Counted from the stretch's first letter, positions 53,492 to 63,459 are shown. The stretch is DNA of 64,000 nucleotides from JAJCYX01 sp965243825 (GCA_965243825.1 CBDEVT010000001.1:1178001-1242000); one strand, 5' to 3'. Numbers and translations are program-made. Notes: generated by a model from the sequence alone, not told the origin.

Positions 53492-54424
53492 ATGGCATCT
53501 CAAAACGTATTCACAGTAGCTGCCATTCAGGCCGCCCCCTGTTACTTCGATAAAGCAGCATCGACCGAAAAGGCCTGCCGCTTGATTGGCGAAGCAGCTT
53601 CGAAGGGGGCGGTGCTCGCCGCCTTCAGCGAGACGTGGCTACCTGGCTATCCCTTCTTCCACAGCACTGAGGGCTCTGAGCTCAAAATGCGCGCCAAGGT
53701 TGAATACATCAATCAGGCCGTGACCATACCCGGACCTGAGACTGATGCGCTCTGCACTGCTGCCCGGGAAAACGGGATTGATGTGGCCATCGGAGTCGCC
53801 GAACTGGATCCGTACTCTCAGGCCTCTGTCTACTGCTCATTGCTATTCATTTCGTCGGATGGCGAGATCCTGGGTCATCACCGCAAACTGAAGCCAACCG
53901 ACGGAGAGCGAACAGTTTGGGCAGACGGAGATGGTGCGGGATTAAACGTCTACCAGAGGCCTTATGCCCGGATCAGCGGTCTGAACTGCTGGGAACACAT
54001 GATGATGCTCCCCTCGTACACGCTGGCTGCACAGGGGACACAGGTCCACGTCGCCGTGTGGCCGACGCTCGACGGCGAAAGCAACGGACCACTGCTCTCA
54101 CAAGCGTTCGCGATGCAGACCGGCTCGTACGTCGTGTCCGTCGGCGGATTACGATCACCTGATGACCTTCCTGACGAGTTCCGTGAACTTGCCCCCGAAG
54201 GTTTCGGCAAGACTGGAGGGTCGAGAATAGTCGATCCATGGGGCAAGTTAATTGCTGGACCCGTTGAGAACGAAGAAGAGATATTGCTTGCGGAGTGTGA
54301 TCTGGAAAATTCAGCGCTTGCGAGGTCCTTCTGCGACATAGGTGGTCACTACTCCCGACCAGATGTGTTCGACATCAGGCTGAATCGCAGTCGGCGGAAA
54401 CGGATCAACAACAGCGCTGACTAA
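53492..54424 (+). CDS. Carbon-nitrogen hydrolase (nitrilase superfamily)
   Basis: 310 residues. The catalytic triad is visible: Glu in FSETWLPGYPFF, Lys in GHHRKLKPTDGER and Cys in GLNCWEHMMML. The NCWEH context is typical of true nitrilases (nitrile to carboxylate plus ammonia) rather than amidases. It is 47 bases after the amidohydrolase stop, probably in one operon with it. Confidence 0.9.
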   Translation: MASQNVFTVAAIQAAPCYFDKAASTEKACRLIGEAASKGAVLAAFSETWLPGYPFFHSTEGSELKMRAKVEYINQAVTIPGPETDALCTAARENGIDVAIGVAELDPYSQASVYCSLLFISSDGEILGHHRKLKPTDGERTVWADGDGAGLNVYQRPYARISGLNCWEHMMMLPSYTLAAQGTQVHVAVWPTLDGESNGPLLSQAFAMQTGSYVVSVGGLRSPDDLPDEFRELAPEGFGKTGGSRIVDPWGKLIAGPVENEEEILLAECDLENSALARSFCDIGGHYSRPDVFDIRLNRSRRKRINNSAD

Positions 54425-54503
54425 CCGCTCCGAAGCTTTATTGACTCAAATAGTTCGGAACTTTGAGCAGACCGCAAGCAACAATTCAAAAAGGACCTGA
54501 CCA

Positions 54504-55898
54504 ATTACAGACCGCCCAAATATCCTCTTCATCATGTCTGACGACCACGCCGCTAACGCAATCTCGGCTTACGGCAGCAAGGTCAATAGCACGCCGAACA
54601 TCGACCGACTTGCAGAGCAAGGTGTCCGTCTCAACAACACGTTCTGCACTAACGCTCTCTGCACTCCGAGCCGCGCTTCAATACTCACCGGCCAGTACAG
54701 CCATGTGAACGGCGTTCAGACCCTTGATGATGAGATCGACAGCTCAAAGCCAGTTCAGGTCCAGAAGCTCTTGAAATCGGCCGGGTACCAGACAGCGATC
54801 GTGGGTAAATGGCATCTCGGCAACAACGAAGCTTCCAATCCGCAGGGCTTCGACTACTGGAACGTGCTTCCGGGCCAGGGTGACTACTACGACCCTACAT
54901 TCTTCGAGATGGGCGACGAGAAGGTCTACCCGGGTTACGTGACCGACATCACGACTGAGCTGGCGACAGACTGGCTGGAGAACACGTCACGAGATGAACC
55001 GTTCTTCCTGATGGTCCACCACAAGGCTCCGCATTCACCCTGGCTCCCAGCAGACCGCCACAAAAACCTCGGCGTCGAAGGCGAGTTCCCTGAGCCCGAA
55101 ACCTTGATGGACGACTACTCGAATCGAGCGGACGCCGCTCGTATCGCCAACATTCGTATAGAGGACACTTCACACCGCAATCTCAAGTTTGACCCACCGG
55201 AAGGCGCCACGCACGGAGAGAAACGCCGATGGGCGTACCAGAGATACATCACCGACTACACCAGAACAGTGCAGGCTGTGGACGACAGCGTTGGTACGCT
55301 ACTCGACTACCTTGATGAAAAGGGCCTGGCTGACAACACACTGGTGATCTATACGTCTGACCAGGGCATGTTCCTCGGCGACCACGGCTGGCATGACAAG
55401 CGATTCATGTACGAAGAATCCCTTCAGATGCCGTTCATAGCGCGGCTTCCTGGTGAGATCGAGCCGGGATCGTTGTCTGACGGAATGCTGCTAAACGTCG
55501 ATTTCGGGCCAACGTTCCTCGACTATGCGGGAATTGACGCGCCCGCAGAGATGCAGGGAAGTTCAGCACGAGACCTGTTGCGAGGCCAGATCCCGGCTGA
55601 TTGGCAGACCAGCATGTACTACCGCTACTGGATGCATATGTCACAACACAAGATCGTCGGCCACTACGGCGTGCGCAATGAACGCTACAAGCTGATCTAC
55701 TACTACGGCGAATCACTGGGAGCGTCTGGCACTGAGAACGTCAGTATTCCTCCCGAGTGGGAACTGTTCGATCTCGAAAATGACCCCAACGAGATGAGCA
55801 ACGTCTACTCCGACCCCGGCTACGCAGGTGTAATCAAAGAGATGACAGCTGAACTAGACCGTTTGCAGACTGCAGCCGGTGATGAAGGACTTCACTGA
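54504..55898 (+). CDS. Sulfatase (formylglycine-type), probable ATT start
   Basis: A type I sulfatase/alkaline-phosphatase-superfamily hydrolase. The FGE target is ALCTPSRASILTG, whose Cys becomes formylglycine. Metal ligands are in FIMSDDH, VGKWHLG and YTSDQGMFLGDHGW. The conserved family N-terminus RPNILFIMSDDH is encoded upstream of the first ATG (54534), in frame back to an ATT at 54504. AAGGA (54491-54495) lies 8 bases before the ATT, and there is no ATG/GTG/TTG between the preceding TGA and 54534. Starting at 54534 would delete a core strand. No signal peptide is seen, so it is probably cytoplasmic. Substrate unknown. Confidence 0.82.
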   Translation: MTDRPNILFIMSDDHAANAISAYGSKVNSTPNIDRLAEQGVRLNNTFCTNALCTPSRASILTGQYSHVNGVQTLDDEIDSSKPVQVQKLLKSAGYQTAIVGKWHLGNNEASNPQGFDYWNVLPGQGDYYDPTFFEMGDEKVYPGYVTDITTELATDWLENTSRDEPFFLMVHHKAPHSPWLPADRHKNLGVEGEFPEPETLMDDYSNRADAARIANIRIEDTSHRNLKFDPPEGATHGEKRRWAYQRYITDYTRTVQAVDDSVGTLLDYLDEKGLADNTLVIYTSDQGMFLGDHGWHDKRFMYEESLQMPFIARLPGEIEPGSLSDGMLLNVDFGPTFLDYAGIDAPAEMQGSSARDLLRGQIPADWQTSMYYRYWMHMSQHKIVGHYGVRNERYKLIYYYGESLGASGTENVSIPPEWELFDLENDPNEMSNVYSDPGYAGVIKEMTAELDRLQTAAGDEGLH

Positions 55899-55900
55899 GG

Positions 55901-57046
55901 TCATTCTGTCTTCGCTGTATCTCGTCGCTCCCAGCCAGGCTTGAACATGCGCAGGAAATTACTCTTGCCGTACGGGTGTTTGGCAGCTTCGTCCTCGTCG
56001 AGAGTGACTCCATAACCCGGTGCGTCGGGTATCTCTATCTCGCCGTCCTTCACCCGCACGAAGCCGTGGAGAACGTCTGAGACCCAGGGCTCCAGGAAAT
56101 CGTCGAAACATTCCTGGATGAAGACGTTAGGCGTTACGGCGTCGATCTGGAGCGCAATGGCGGTCTTGAGAGGGCTCTCGGCATTGTGCAGCGCTATCTG
56201 GGCGTGATGAGCTCGTGCAAGTCCGGCAATTTGCACCGACCGGAACACTCCGCCGACCCCTAGCGGCTCGGGGTTGATTATGTCGGTGACGTTTGTCGCC
56301 AGGAACTGCGCGAACTCGTGCAGGTCATGCATCCGTTCACCGGCAATGATTCGGACTGGCACCCGTCTTGCAACTTCGACCAGCGCTTCAACATCCGTCG
56401 AATAGACGGGCGTTTCAAGCCAGGTCACTTCGTACTTTTCGAGCCAATTACCGATCTCGATTGCCTGGCCAACACTGAATCGATCGTGAGCCTCGATCAG
56501 AATGTCGACATCTGGTCCGACCGTGTCTCGGACGGCTTCGACAAGCGATTCAGCGACGCGAGACTCTTGCTTCGACATCGTGAGATAGGCATCACCGAAC
56601 GGGTCAAACTTGAGCGCGGTGTATCCCTTGCTCATCACCAGTTTCGCCCGGTCAGCGAAACCTTCAGGGGTGCGCGGGCCCGAATACCAGCCATTCGCAT
56701 AGACGCGCACACTGTCTCGCATCTTGCCACCCAGCAAGGTATGCACCGGAACTCCCAGTGACTTGCCGAGGATGTCCCAGCAGGCCATCTCAATGCCTGC
56801 CATCTCTTTGTTCACCCTCAGGTAGCCGGCCAGGTAAAGCTCGTTCCAGATCGTGTGAATCTGACGAGGATCTTTGCCGATCACAAGGTGCTTGACCTCT
56901 TCTATCGCAGCGACCGTCGGTTGAGTCGATAGTCCACCTGTCGCCTCACCAAGGCCGGTAATGCCCTCATCAGTGTCAACCAGAACGAAAATCCAGTTCT
57001 TCCATGGGTTGCCAACTACTACTGAACGGACGTCGGTGATCTTCAT
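55901..57046 (-). CDS. Enolase-superfamily enzyme (galactonate dehydratase-like)
   Basis: 381 residues of the mandelate racemase/muconate lactonizing family. The barrel Lys is in TALKFDPFGDAY; metal ligands are in DILIEAHDRFS, VTWLETPVYS and RIIAGERMHD. The acid/base His is in IALHNAESPLKTAIA. The pattern resembles sugar-acid dehydratases (galactonate/mannonate group). It differs from the enolase-family protein at 4952-6118 in the K-x-D versus K-x-H barrel motif, so they are not close paralogues. It is convergent with the sulfatase gene, with 2 bases between stops. Confidence 0.87.
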   Translation of the reverse strand: MKITDVRSVVVGNPWKNWIFVLVDTDEGITGLGEATGGLSTQPTVAAIEEVKHLVIGKDPRQIHTIWNELYLAGYLRVNKEMAGIEMACWDILGKSLGVPVHTLLGGKMRDSVRVYANGWYSGPRTPEGFADRAKLVMSKGYTALKFDPFGDAYLTMSKQESRVAESLVEAVRDTVGPDVDILIEAHDRFSVGQAIEIGNWLEKYEVTWLETPVYSTDVEALVEVARRVPVRIIAGERMHDLHEFAQFLATNVTDIINPEPLGVGGVFRSVQIAGLARAHHAQIALHNAESPLKTAIALQIDAVTPNVFIQECFDDFLEPWVSDVLHGFVRVKDGEIEIPDAPGYGVTLDEDEAAKHPYGKSNFLRMFKPGWERRDTAKTE

Positions 57047-57103
57047 TCTTGTTCTCGCTGTGAGTGGACTGTCGCTAAGTGAAAAGGCACAGAAATCGCT
57101 TCG

Positions 57104-59248
57104 ATGGACGGGGAATCTTCGTCGGTCTCTTCGAATACTGGTCAGGGAGCCAGCGGAAGTGTAACGAAGCCCGACCCAGGGCGTTCAACGGATACAATCT
57201 ACTGCCTTGACTCCACAGGCCACACAGCCCTGGAACTTCGCCTCATGCCATCACCCATCGGGCCCGATTTTCATTACCACATCAAGACCGCCAGCCAGCC
57301 TTCGATACGACCGGATGGCAAAGCTGCGCTCTACACAGTCGCCAGGTTTGAGACTGATGAACCGTTAGAGATCCGCGATGTCTGGCAAACCTCGCTTGAA
57401 CCTGACAGCCAGCAAGGGCCGAACCTCATCCTCGAAAACGCAAGCGGTGCACAGTGGTCGCCAGACGGTTCGAAAATCGCCTTTCTGCGTAACGACTCCA
57501 ACGATGTAACCCAGATATGGACCTGCACTCCTGAAGGCGATGAGCAATCACAACTGACCAGCCACGATCAAGCAGTAGACATCTTCTCCTGGGCTCCTTC
57601 CGGACAGCAGATCGCTTACAGGGCGGATGTCCGATTAACACCGGATCCGCCAGATGACCTGACACCACGTGCGACACGCTCCATACGCTATCGACAGGAT
57701 GGCTTCGGCTGGCGCGGGGATTCATTCAGACAGCTGTTTGTCATTGGTCTCTCGAACGGTATGACACAACAGCTGACCAATGACGAGGCTGAGCATGGCC
57801 CGCCTTCATGGTCGCCGGATGGATCAAAGATCGCGTATCTGTCAGACCAGGGTCCGTTCAGGGAGACCACCCTCCGCAACGAGGTGTATGTGGTTCCGGC
57901 CTCGGGTGGAAAGGCAGAGCGCTGGTCAGGTGGCCTCTTCATGTCGGACGCCGTGACGTGGTCTCCAGATGGAGCACGTCTCGCCGTGATTGGCGCAGAG
58001 CAGGTGGAGCAAGTTGGCGGTTACGGCCTAATCTGCCAGGGCTGGATCTACGTCCTGGAGCCCGGTTCGTATCCGAAACGTCTGACCGATGATTCGCTAA
58101 GACCGGTCTCCGGCGGCAACATTCCGTTAGGGGCAGGAACGCCAGACATACGCTGGTCAACGGATCGACAGATCTTCTTTGTGGCCGATTCGAGAGGAGA
58201 GTCGTTCGTCTGTTCCGTCAATCCAGAGAGCAAAACGGTTCGCAAGATCACCGAAGGCAAAGAGCAGATAACCGATTGGGACATCGCTCCCGAACAAGAC
58301 ACAGCGATTACAGCATCGGTGACTCTTCAAGGCACCGGCGAACTCTATGCGGTCGACACTCACCACGGTGAGCGGCAACAACTGACTCATCTGAACGATG
58401 AGTATTTCGCAGAACATCCACCTGCCCGACTTGAACGGCTCGATATTAAGAGCGAAGGGCAGCAGGTAGACGTGAGAATCTGGCTGCCGCCGGACTTCGA
58501 GCCTGATCGAAGCTACCCGGTGCTGCTAGACGTGCATGGTGGACCGCATTCGAACTTCTACGATGCGTTTTACGCCGTACACCAGGTAGCGGCGACGAAC
58601 GGCTATATCGTCGTTGCGCCGAACCCGAGAGGCTCATCCAGCTACGGGCTCGATTTCGCAACGGCAGTGCATGGCGACTGGGGTGGCGGCGACTATGTGG
58701 ACGTCATGGCGGCACTGACGAATGTGCTGCGCCGTCCATATGCCGACGAAAACCGGGTAGTCCTGCATGGATCCAGTTACGGCGGATACATGGCCAGTTG
58801 GGCGGTTGGACATTCCGAACGCTTCAAAGCCGCTGTCATTGGCGCACCGGTAACCGATCTGACCAGTTTCTACGGGACATCCGACATTGGTGTGCCGTTC
58901 TCTGAGGTTCAGTTCGGTGGACAGCGCAGCAAGAACTTGCCCTGGTACGTGCGCCATTCACCGATCACTTACGCCGACAATGTCAATACGCCTGTGCTTC
59001 TCATACACGGAGAAGATGACGATCGTGTGCTGATCGAGCAGTCAGAACAGTACTTCGTGGCGCTCAAGCGAGCGGGCAAGAACGTCGAATTTGTGCGCAT
59101 GCCGAAGACGAGTCACGGCATCTTCCGAGCGAAACACCCTCGAATTCGCGAAGAGTATTTCCGACGCATGTTGAGCTGGTTCGGTCGCTTCTTGAATCAG
59201 CCACCCGATTTCACCGGCACAAGCACGAATGGCGCAGGCAGCAGGTAG
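57104..59248 (+). CDS. S9 family prolyl oligopeptidase-like serine peptidase
   Basis: 714 residues. Residues ~60-400 contain beta-propeller blades with the TolB/WD40-like signature 'WSPDGSKIAFL' and 'WSPDGSKIAYLSD'. The C-terminal alpha/beta-hydrolase has VLLDVHGGPHSNFYD, nucleophile Ser558 in HGSSYGGYMASW, Asp in HGEDDDRV and His in KTSHGIF. These are acylaminoacyl-peptidase/dipeptidyl-peptidase features. No signal peptide is visible, so it is probably cytoplasmic peptide turnover. The stop is 2 bases before the methyltransferase ATG. Confidence 0.88.
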   Translation: MDGESSSVSSNTGQGASGSVTKPDPGRSTDTIYCLDSTGHTALELRLMPSPIGPDFHYHIKTASQPSIRPDGKAALYTVARFETDEPLEIRDVWQTSLEPDSQQGPNLILENASGAQWSPDGSKIAFLRNDSNDVTQIWTCTPEGDEQSQLTSHDQAVDIFSWAPSGQQIAYRADVRLTPDPPDDLTPRATRSIRYRQDGFGWRGDSFRQLFVIGLSNGMTQQLTNDEAEHGPPSWSPDGSKIAYLSDQGPFRETTLRNEVYVVPASGGKAERWSGGLFMSDAVTWSPDGARLAVIGAEQVEQVGGYGLICQGWIYVLEPGSYPKRLTDDSLRPVSGGNIPLGAGTPDIRWSTDRQIFFVADSRGESFVCSVNPESKTVRKITEGKEQITDWDIAPEQDTAITASVTLQGTGELYAVDTHHGERQQLTHLNDEYFAEHPPARLERLDIKSEGQQVDVRIWLPPDFEPDRSYPVLLDVHGGPHSNFYDAFYAVHQVAATNGYIVVAPNPRGSSSYGLDFATAVHGDWGGGDYVDVMAALTNVLRRPYADENRVVLHGSSYGGYMASWAVGHSERFKAAVIGAPVTDLTSFYGTSDIGVPFSEVQFGGQRSKNLPWYVRHSPITYADNVNTPVLLIHGEDDDRVLIEQSEQYFVALKRAGKNVEFVRMPKTSHGIFRAKHPRIREEYFRRMLSWFGRFLNQPPDFTGTSTNGAGSR

Positions 59249-59250
59249 GG

Positions 59251-59958
59251 ATGACCGGCTACTTCGACAAGTACGCAGCTGATTACGACCGTATTCAGCC
59301 GGTCAAAATCGAGATGTACCGCTTCTACCATGAGCTTGCATTGAGTCTGGTGCCGTTCGAGCGCGATGAAGCCTTTCGGATCGCTGATATCGGTTGTGGC
59401 ACCGGCACCTTTCTCCAGATGCTCTTCGAGCGGTTCCCGAGAACTAATGGACTAGGGCTAGATCTGTCTCCTCAGATGCTGGATGCGGCAAAGGAGAAAC
59501 TGAGCGGCTTGCAGGTTCGATTTCTGCAACATGATTTGACCGAACGACTTCCAGATGAGATTGGCAAAGTTGATCTGATAGTTGCATTCTCCGCACTTCA
59601 CCATTTGCCAGACGACAGAAAGCGATCAATCGCTGGCGAAATTTTCTCTGCACTCAAGCCCGGTGGATACCTGTTTCTGGCAGATGCAATGTTCGTTTCC
59701 TACGACGAAAGCGTTTGGAAGATGGGCCGCGAACGTGAGGAGATTGCCCGCCTGAATAGGCTGGCAGATGCTGGAGTCGATCGAGCAGACTACGATCGTT
59801 ACGAAGAGGCTAAGAACAGGCTTGATGCAAGTTCGCCCGAGCGCGACAGAATCTCGTCGTTGGACAGTCAGCTAGCGAATCTACGAGACGTAGGATTCAG
59901 CAAGATCAACCACGTATGGCACTTCTGGATGGAACACCTGGTGATAGCGCAGAAATAG
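59251..59958 (+). CDS. Class I SAM-dependent methyltransferase
   Basis: A 235-residue Methyltransf_25/11-type protein. SAM motif I is RIADIGCGTGTFLQML, the ribose-binding acidic residue is in LGLDLSPQMLDAA, and post-motifs are VDLIVAFSALHHLPD and LKPGGYLFLAD. AGGTAGGG at the S9-peptidase stop provides the ribosome site, so the two genes are coupled. Substrate unknown. Confidence 0.87.
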   Translation: MTGYFDKYAADYDRIQPVKIEMYRFYHELALSLVPFERDEAFRIADIGCGTGTFLQMLFERFPRTNGLGLDLSPQMLDAAKEKLSGLQVRFLQHDLTERLPDEIGKVDLIVAFSALHHLPDDRKRSIAGEIFSALKPGGYLFLADAMFVSYDESVWKMGREREEIARLNRLADAGVDRADYDRYEEAKNRLDASSPERDRISSLDSQLANLRDVGFSKINHVWHFWMEHLVIAQK

Positions 59959-60010
59959 CGTAGCCACTTTCGCCTAACCGATTTCATCAACGGCTGTGTC
60001 CGCCGAGGCC

Positions 60011-61009
60011 CTAAAGAATGCGAGCGAGCCGGGGATTGACCGTGATTCCTGGGATTCGACCGCGTTTTGCGACTGGACGGCCTTCGATCTCTTTAACGTC
60101 TGCTGTGAATGCGATTGGCTGTGCGCTCGCTATGTAATAGCCAACCGCGAACACACTGACTGGAGCTTCGTCAGCGACAAATTGCTCGATACGCTCTGGT
60201 GTGATGCCACCACTAACGTAGATATCAACGTGGTTGTAGCCAGCCTGGTCGAGCCGAGCTCGCACCTCGTGTACAAGCGCAGGTGTAACTCCGCCACGCT
60301 GGACCGGCGTGTCCAGCCTGATGCCACGTAGCCTCTCGCGCAGTGCCTTGGCAACGGCCATGGCATCTTCAGCTTCGTCCTTGAATGTGTCTACGAGTGC
60401 CACACGTGGCACTTCTGGCGGCATATGCCTGTCAAATGCAAGAACAGTCCGCACCGTGTCGCCAATCAGCAACACAAGTGCGTGTGGCATCGTTCCTGAG
60501 GGAGTTAGTCCAGTCAGGCGAGCGCCAATTAGAGAAGAGTTAGCCACACACTTTCCTACAACCGCCGAGTAGTCCATGACTCCAACGACAGCCGGGTGTA
60601 CGTGCCGAGCACCGTATGAAACAACAGGGATCCCACCGGCAGCATCAACGCACTCGCGTGCAGCAGTGGCCCAACCGGTCGAAGATGCGAGAGTGCCGCA
60701 GACAGCGGTTTCATAGAGACCAAACGATGCGTATGGCGCTCTTATTCGGAGTACCACTTCGCCGTTGGTTACAGGTGATCCCTCTTCGAGCGCCCACACT
60801 TCCCGTCCGGTTTCCGGGAGGATCTTTCCAAGCAGCGAACGCGCTTCTGCGATTCCGCAGAAAGTACCGTCGGCACCAACGGTGAATTCCATCACAACTT
60901 CAGGATTTACACCCTCGTTGCGAAGAATAGTCTGAGCGCGAACAAGTTCATTGTCAGCGGTATCGCCAACAAGCACTGAACGTGGAATCTCGAAGTCTCG
61001 AGTGGTCAT
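60011..61009 (-). CDS. Nicotinate phosphoribosyltransferase-like protein
   Basis: 332 residues of the nicotinate/quinolinate phosphoribosyltransferase fold. Supporting motifs are an N-terminal beta region with VWALEEGSPVTNGEVVLRI, YETAVCGTLASSTGWAT, VSYGARHVHPAVVGVMDYS, VALVDTFKDEAEDAMAVA and YVSGGITPERIEQF with the phosphate-binding G-G. The length matches the short (archaeal-type) NAPRTases. It would make nicotinate mononucleotide for NAD salvage. Confidence in exact activity is moderate. Confidence 0.82.
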   Translation of the reverse strand: MTTRDFEIPRSVLVGDTADNELVRAQTILRNEGVNPEVVMEFTVGADGTFCGIAEARSLLGKILPETGREVWALEEGSPVTNGEVVLRIRAPYASFGLYETAVCGTLASSTGWATAARECVDAAGGIPVVSYGARHVHPAVVGVMDYSAVVGKCVANSSLIGARLTGLTPSGTMPHALVLLIGDTVRTVLAFDRHMPPEVPRVALVDTFKDEAEDAMAVAKALRERLRGIRLDTPVQRGGVTPALVHEVRARLDQAGYNHVDIYVSGGITPERIEQFVADEAPVSVFAVGYYIASAQPIAFTADVKEIEGRPVAKRGRIPGITVNPRLARIL

Positions 61010-61137
61010 ATTCTTGTTCCTGCATTCCGGTTTCGGGCCATCACCGGTTATTGCTGGATAATCCCTGCCTCAACAGTCGTTCTGTGTCCTGGAGCACCGG
61101 TCCCGCTACTCGTGTATCTCTAGAGAGCGGTGACATT

Positions 61138-61881
61138 CTAACCGGATGCATCACTTTGAGCTGTCGGCTTAGGTCTCCCGCCAAACCTTAGCCTGAGGAG
61201 CCCTTTGACATCCTCCGAGATGGTTGAGACCAGCTTGACCCTTGTGTCCGGATCATCTACCCATCTCACGGGTATCGACTTGATGCGATAACCGGCTGCC
61301 TGCGCGAGTAACAGCATCTCTGTATCCATGAACCACGCATTGTCCTTGATCAACGGCATCAGGCCCTCAGCAGCCTTACGAGAGACCGCCTTGAACCCAC
61401 ACTGCGCATCAGGAAAAGGGGGCCAGAACATCAGCTTGATCAGTAAGTTATAACCGCGAGATGTGATCTCACGCGTAAGTTTGCGACCGATCACTTCGGA
61501 GCCATTGCTCAGGCGTGAACCTGTCGCCACGTCATAACCATCGTTCGCGATGGCAGAGATCAGGTCTGGTAGAGCTTTAATGTCCGTTGATAGATCGACG
61601 TCCATGTAGCAGCGAACATCAGCGTCACTGGCCAGCCATGCTTTCTTCAAGGCACGGCCACGGCCACGTTCCTCGAGTCGTAATGTGCCAACGTTCGGGT
61701 ATTTCTGCCCTAGTTCAGCGATCACTTCCGGCGTGCGGTCTGTTGAACCGTTGTCTGCAACCGTGATCTTCCAGTCGTAATCGGGATAACCAGAGACGAA
61801 CTCGATAAGGGTGTCGATGCAAGGCGGCAATGCCCGCTCTTCGTTGAGGACGGGGATAACTATCTCGACGCTTGGTGCCAT
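61138..61881 (-). CDS. Family 2 glycosyltransferase (dolichyl-phosphate-mannose-synthase-like)
   Basis: 247 residues from ATG 61881 (TTG 61905 is possible). The GT-A fold is clear: VEIVIPVLNEERALPPCIDTL, ITVADNGSTDRTPEVI, the GRGRALKKAWLASDAD block, DVDLSTD with the metal-binding D-x-D, FPDAQCGFKAVSRKAA and WFMDTEMLLLA. It probably transfers a sugar from a nucleotide sugar to a polyprenyl phosphate for wall or lipid glycans. No C-terminal membrane helices are present. It follows purH by 35 bases. Confidence 0.87.
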   Translation of the reverse strand: MAPSVEIVIPVLNEERALPPCIDTLIEFVSGYPDYDWKITVADNGSTDRTPEVIAELGQKYPNVGTLRLEERGRGRALKKAWLASDADVRCYMDVDLSTDIKALPDLISAIANDGYDVATGSRLSNGSEVIGRKLTREITSRGYNLLIKLMFWPPFPDAQCGFKAVSRKAAEGLMPLIKDNAWFMDTEMLLLAQAAGYRIKSIPVRWVDDPDTRVKLVSTISEDVKGLLRLRFGGRPKPTAQSDASG

Positions 61882-61916
61882 GGGGGATGCCTGTCGGCTC
61901 AACACTGGAGGAACGC

Positions 61917-63443
61917 TTAGTGCAAGAAGTGTCGCGTACCCGTGAGCACCATTGCGAGGCCCAGACGGTCCGCCGCTTCGATCACTTCGTCATCTTTGAT
62001 TGAGCCACCGGGCTGGGCGACTGCAGTGATTCCATACTCTGCAGCGCCTTCGATGCCATCGGGGAACGGGAAGAAAGCATCAGATGCCATCACGCTGCCT
62101 TTGGTTTCGTCTGCTCCAACCCGACCGGCTAGCATCACGCTCGTGACCCTGTTCGGTTGACCTGCACCCATTCCAACCAGTGCGTTGTTCTTTGCGAATA
62201 CGATCGCGTTCGAATGAATAAGCCGACACGCCTGCCAGGCAAATCCCAGGTCAATCAACTCCTGTTCCGAAGGCGAACGCTTTGTTGCCACTTTCCAGGT
62301 CCGTGGATCTTCAACAAGGTCATCAGGCCGCTGAGCCAGCACGCCGCCTGAAACGGTACGCAGTTCGAACGCGTTAGGGCTTGAGTTAGCTACTTTCAGG
62401 ACACGCGTCCGCTTGCGCTTTTTGAAGATTTCTAACGCCTCAGGCTCGTAGTCTGGCGCAACCAGTACATCGAACAGGACGCCCTTCATCGCGGTGGCGG
62501 TTTCAGCAGTGACCGTTGTGTTGAACCCAACTATTCCGCCGAACGCCGAGACCGAGTCCCCTTCGAGTGCCTTCTTGTAGGCCGTTGCCTGGTTGTCATC
62601 CACCGCAAGCCCACATGGATTGGCGTGTTTGACGATAGATACCGCATTGGCCGGAAAGCTGTTCGCAGCTCTCCATGCAGCATCACCGTCGAAATAGTTC
62701 AGGTAAGAGAGATCAATGCCATGCAGTTGCTCTGCATTGACGATGCCACCAAGTTCACCGGGGTTCGCGTAGATGGCCGCACTCTGATGAGGGTTCTCGC
62801 CGTACCGGGGCACGGTAACCCGGTTCCAGCCGGCGGTCCATTCCTGCGGGAATGCAGCTTCTGTTGAATCGTCCGAGGAGCGCAGGTAGTTCGAGATTGC
62901 GGTGTCGTAGAGCGCTACATGCTGAAATGCCTTGGCCGCGAGTTGCCGACGCTTTTCGAGCGGCACCTCGCCCTGCGCCAGCAACGCCGCCACTTCTTCA
63001 TAGTCAGCGGGATCAACGACGATCACCACGGACGGGAAGTTCTTTGCTGCGGCGCGAGTCATCGCGGGGCCACCAATATCGATGTTCTCCAGCGCATCGA
63101 TAAGCGTCACATCAGGCTTAGCGATGGTCTCTACGAACGGGTAAAGGTTGTTGACGACTACATCGATTCCGGTAATGCCCTGTTGTTCAAGCTCAGCAAC
63201 GTGCTCTGGCACATCTCTGCGAGCCAGCAATCCCCCGTGGATTGCCGGGTGGAGAGTCTTCACGCGTCCGTCAAGGATTTCGGGTGAACCTGTGACTTCT
63301 GCCACCTGTTTCACGTCCAGTCCTGCCGCCTCCAAGTCCTTGAGGGTTCCACCTGTGCTGATCAAATCGCAATTCAGGTCGGCGAGCGACTTCGCGAAAT
63401 CAACGATTCCCGTCTTGTCATATGCGCTTAGAAGTGCCCTCAT
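61917..63443 (-). CDS. purH: Bifunctional AICAR transformylase / IMP cyclohydrolase
   Basis: 508 residues, full length for the family. The N-terminal methylglyoxal-synthase-like IMP cyclohydrolase domain starts ALLSAYDKTGIVDFAK, with STGGT and an IDIGGPAM(T)RAAAKN block. The C-terminal AICAR transformylase has the catalytic Lys-His in SIVKHANPCG and AQPGGSIKDDEVI near the end. It performs the last two steps of de novo purine synthesis. It lies 16 bases after the purM stop, in the same operon. Confidence 0.95.
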   Translation of the reverse strand: MRALLSAYDKTGIVDFAKSLADLNCDLISTGGTLKDLEAAGLDVKQVAEVTGSPEILDGRVKTLHPAIHGGLLARRDVPEHVAELEQQGITGIDVVVNNLYPFVETIAKPDVTLIDALENIDIGGPAMTRAAAKNFPSVVIVVDPADYEEVAALLAQGEVPLEKRRQLAAKAFQHVALYDTAISNYLRSSDDSTEAAFPQEWTAGWNRVTVPRYGENPHQSAAIYANPGELGGIVNAEQLHGIDLSYLNYFDGDAAWRAANSFPANAVSIVKHANPCGLAVDDNQATAYKKALEGDSVSAFGGIVGFNTTVTAETATAMKGVLFDVLVAPDYEPEALEIFKKRKRTRVLKVANSSPNAFELRTVSGGVLAQRPDDLVEDPRTWKVATKRSPSEQELIDLGFAWQACRLIHSNAIVFAKNNALVGMGAGQPNRVTSVMLAGRVGADETKGSVMASDAFFPFPDGIEGAAEYGITAVAQPGGSIKDDEVIEAADRLGLAMVLTGTRHFLH

Positions 63444-63459
63444 CAGCCGTTCTTGTCTC

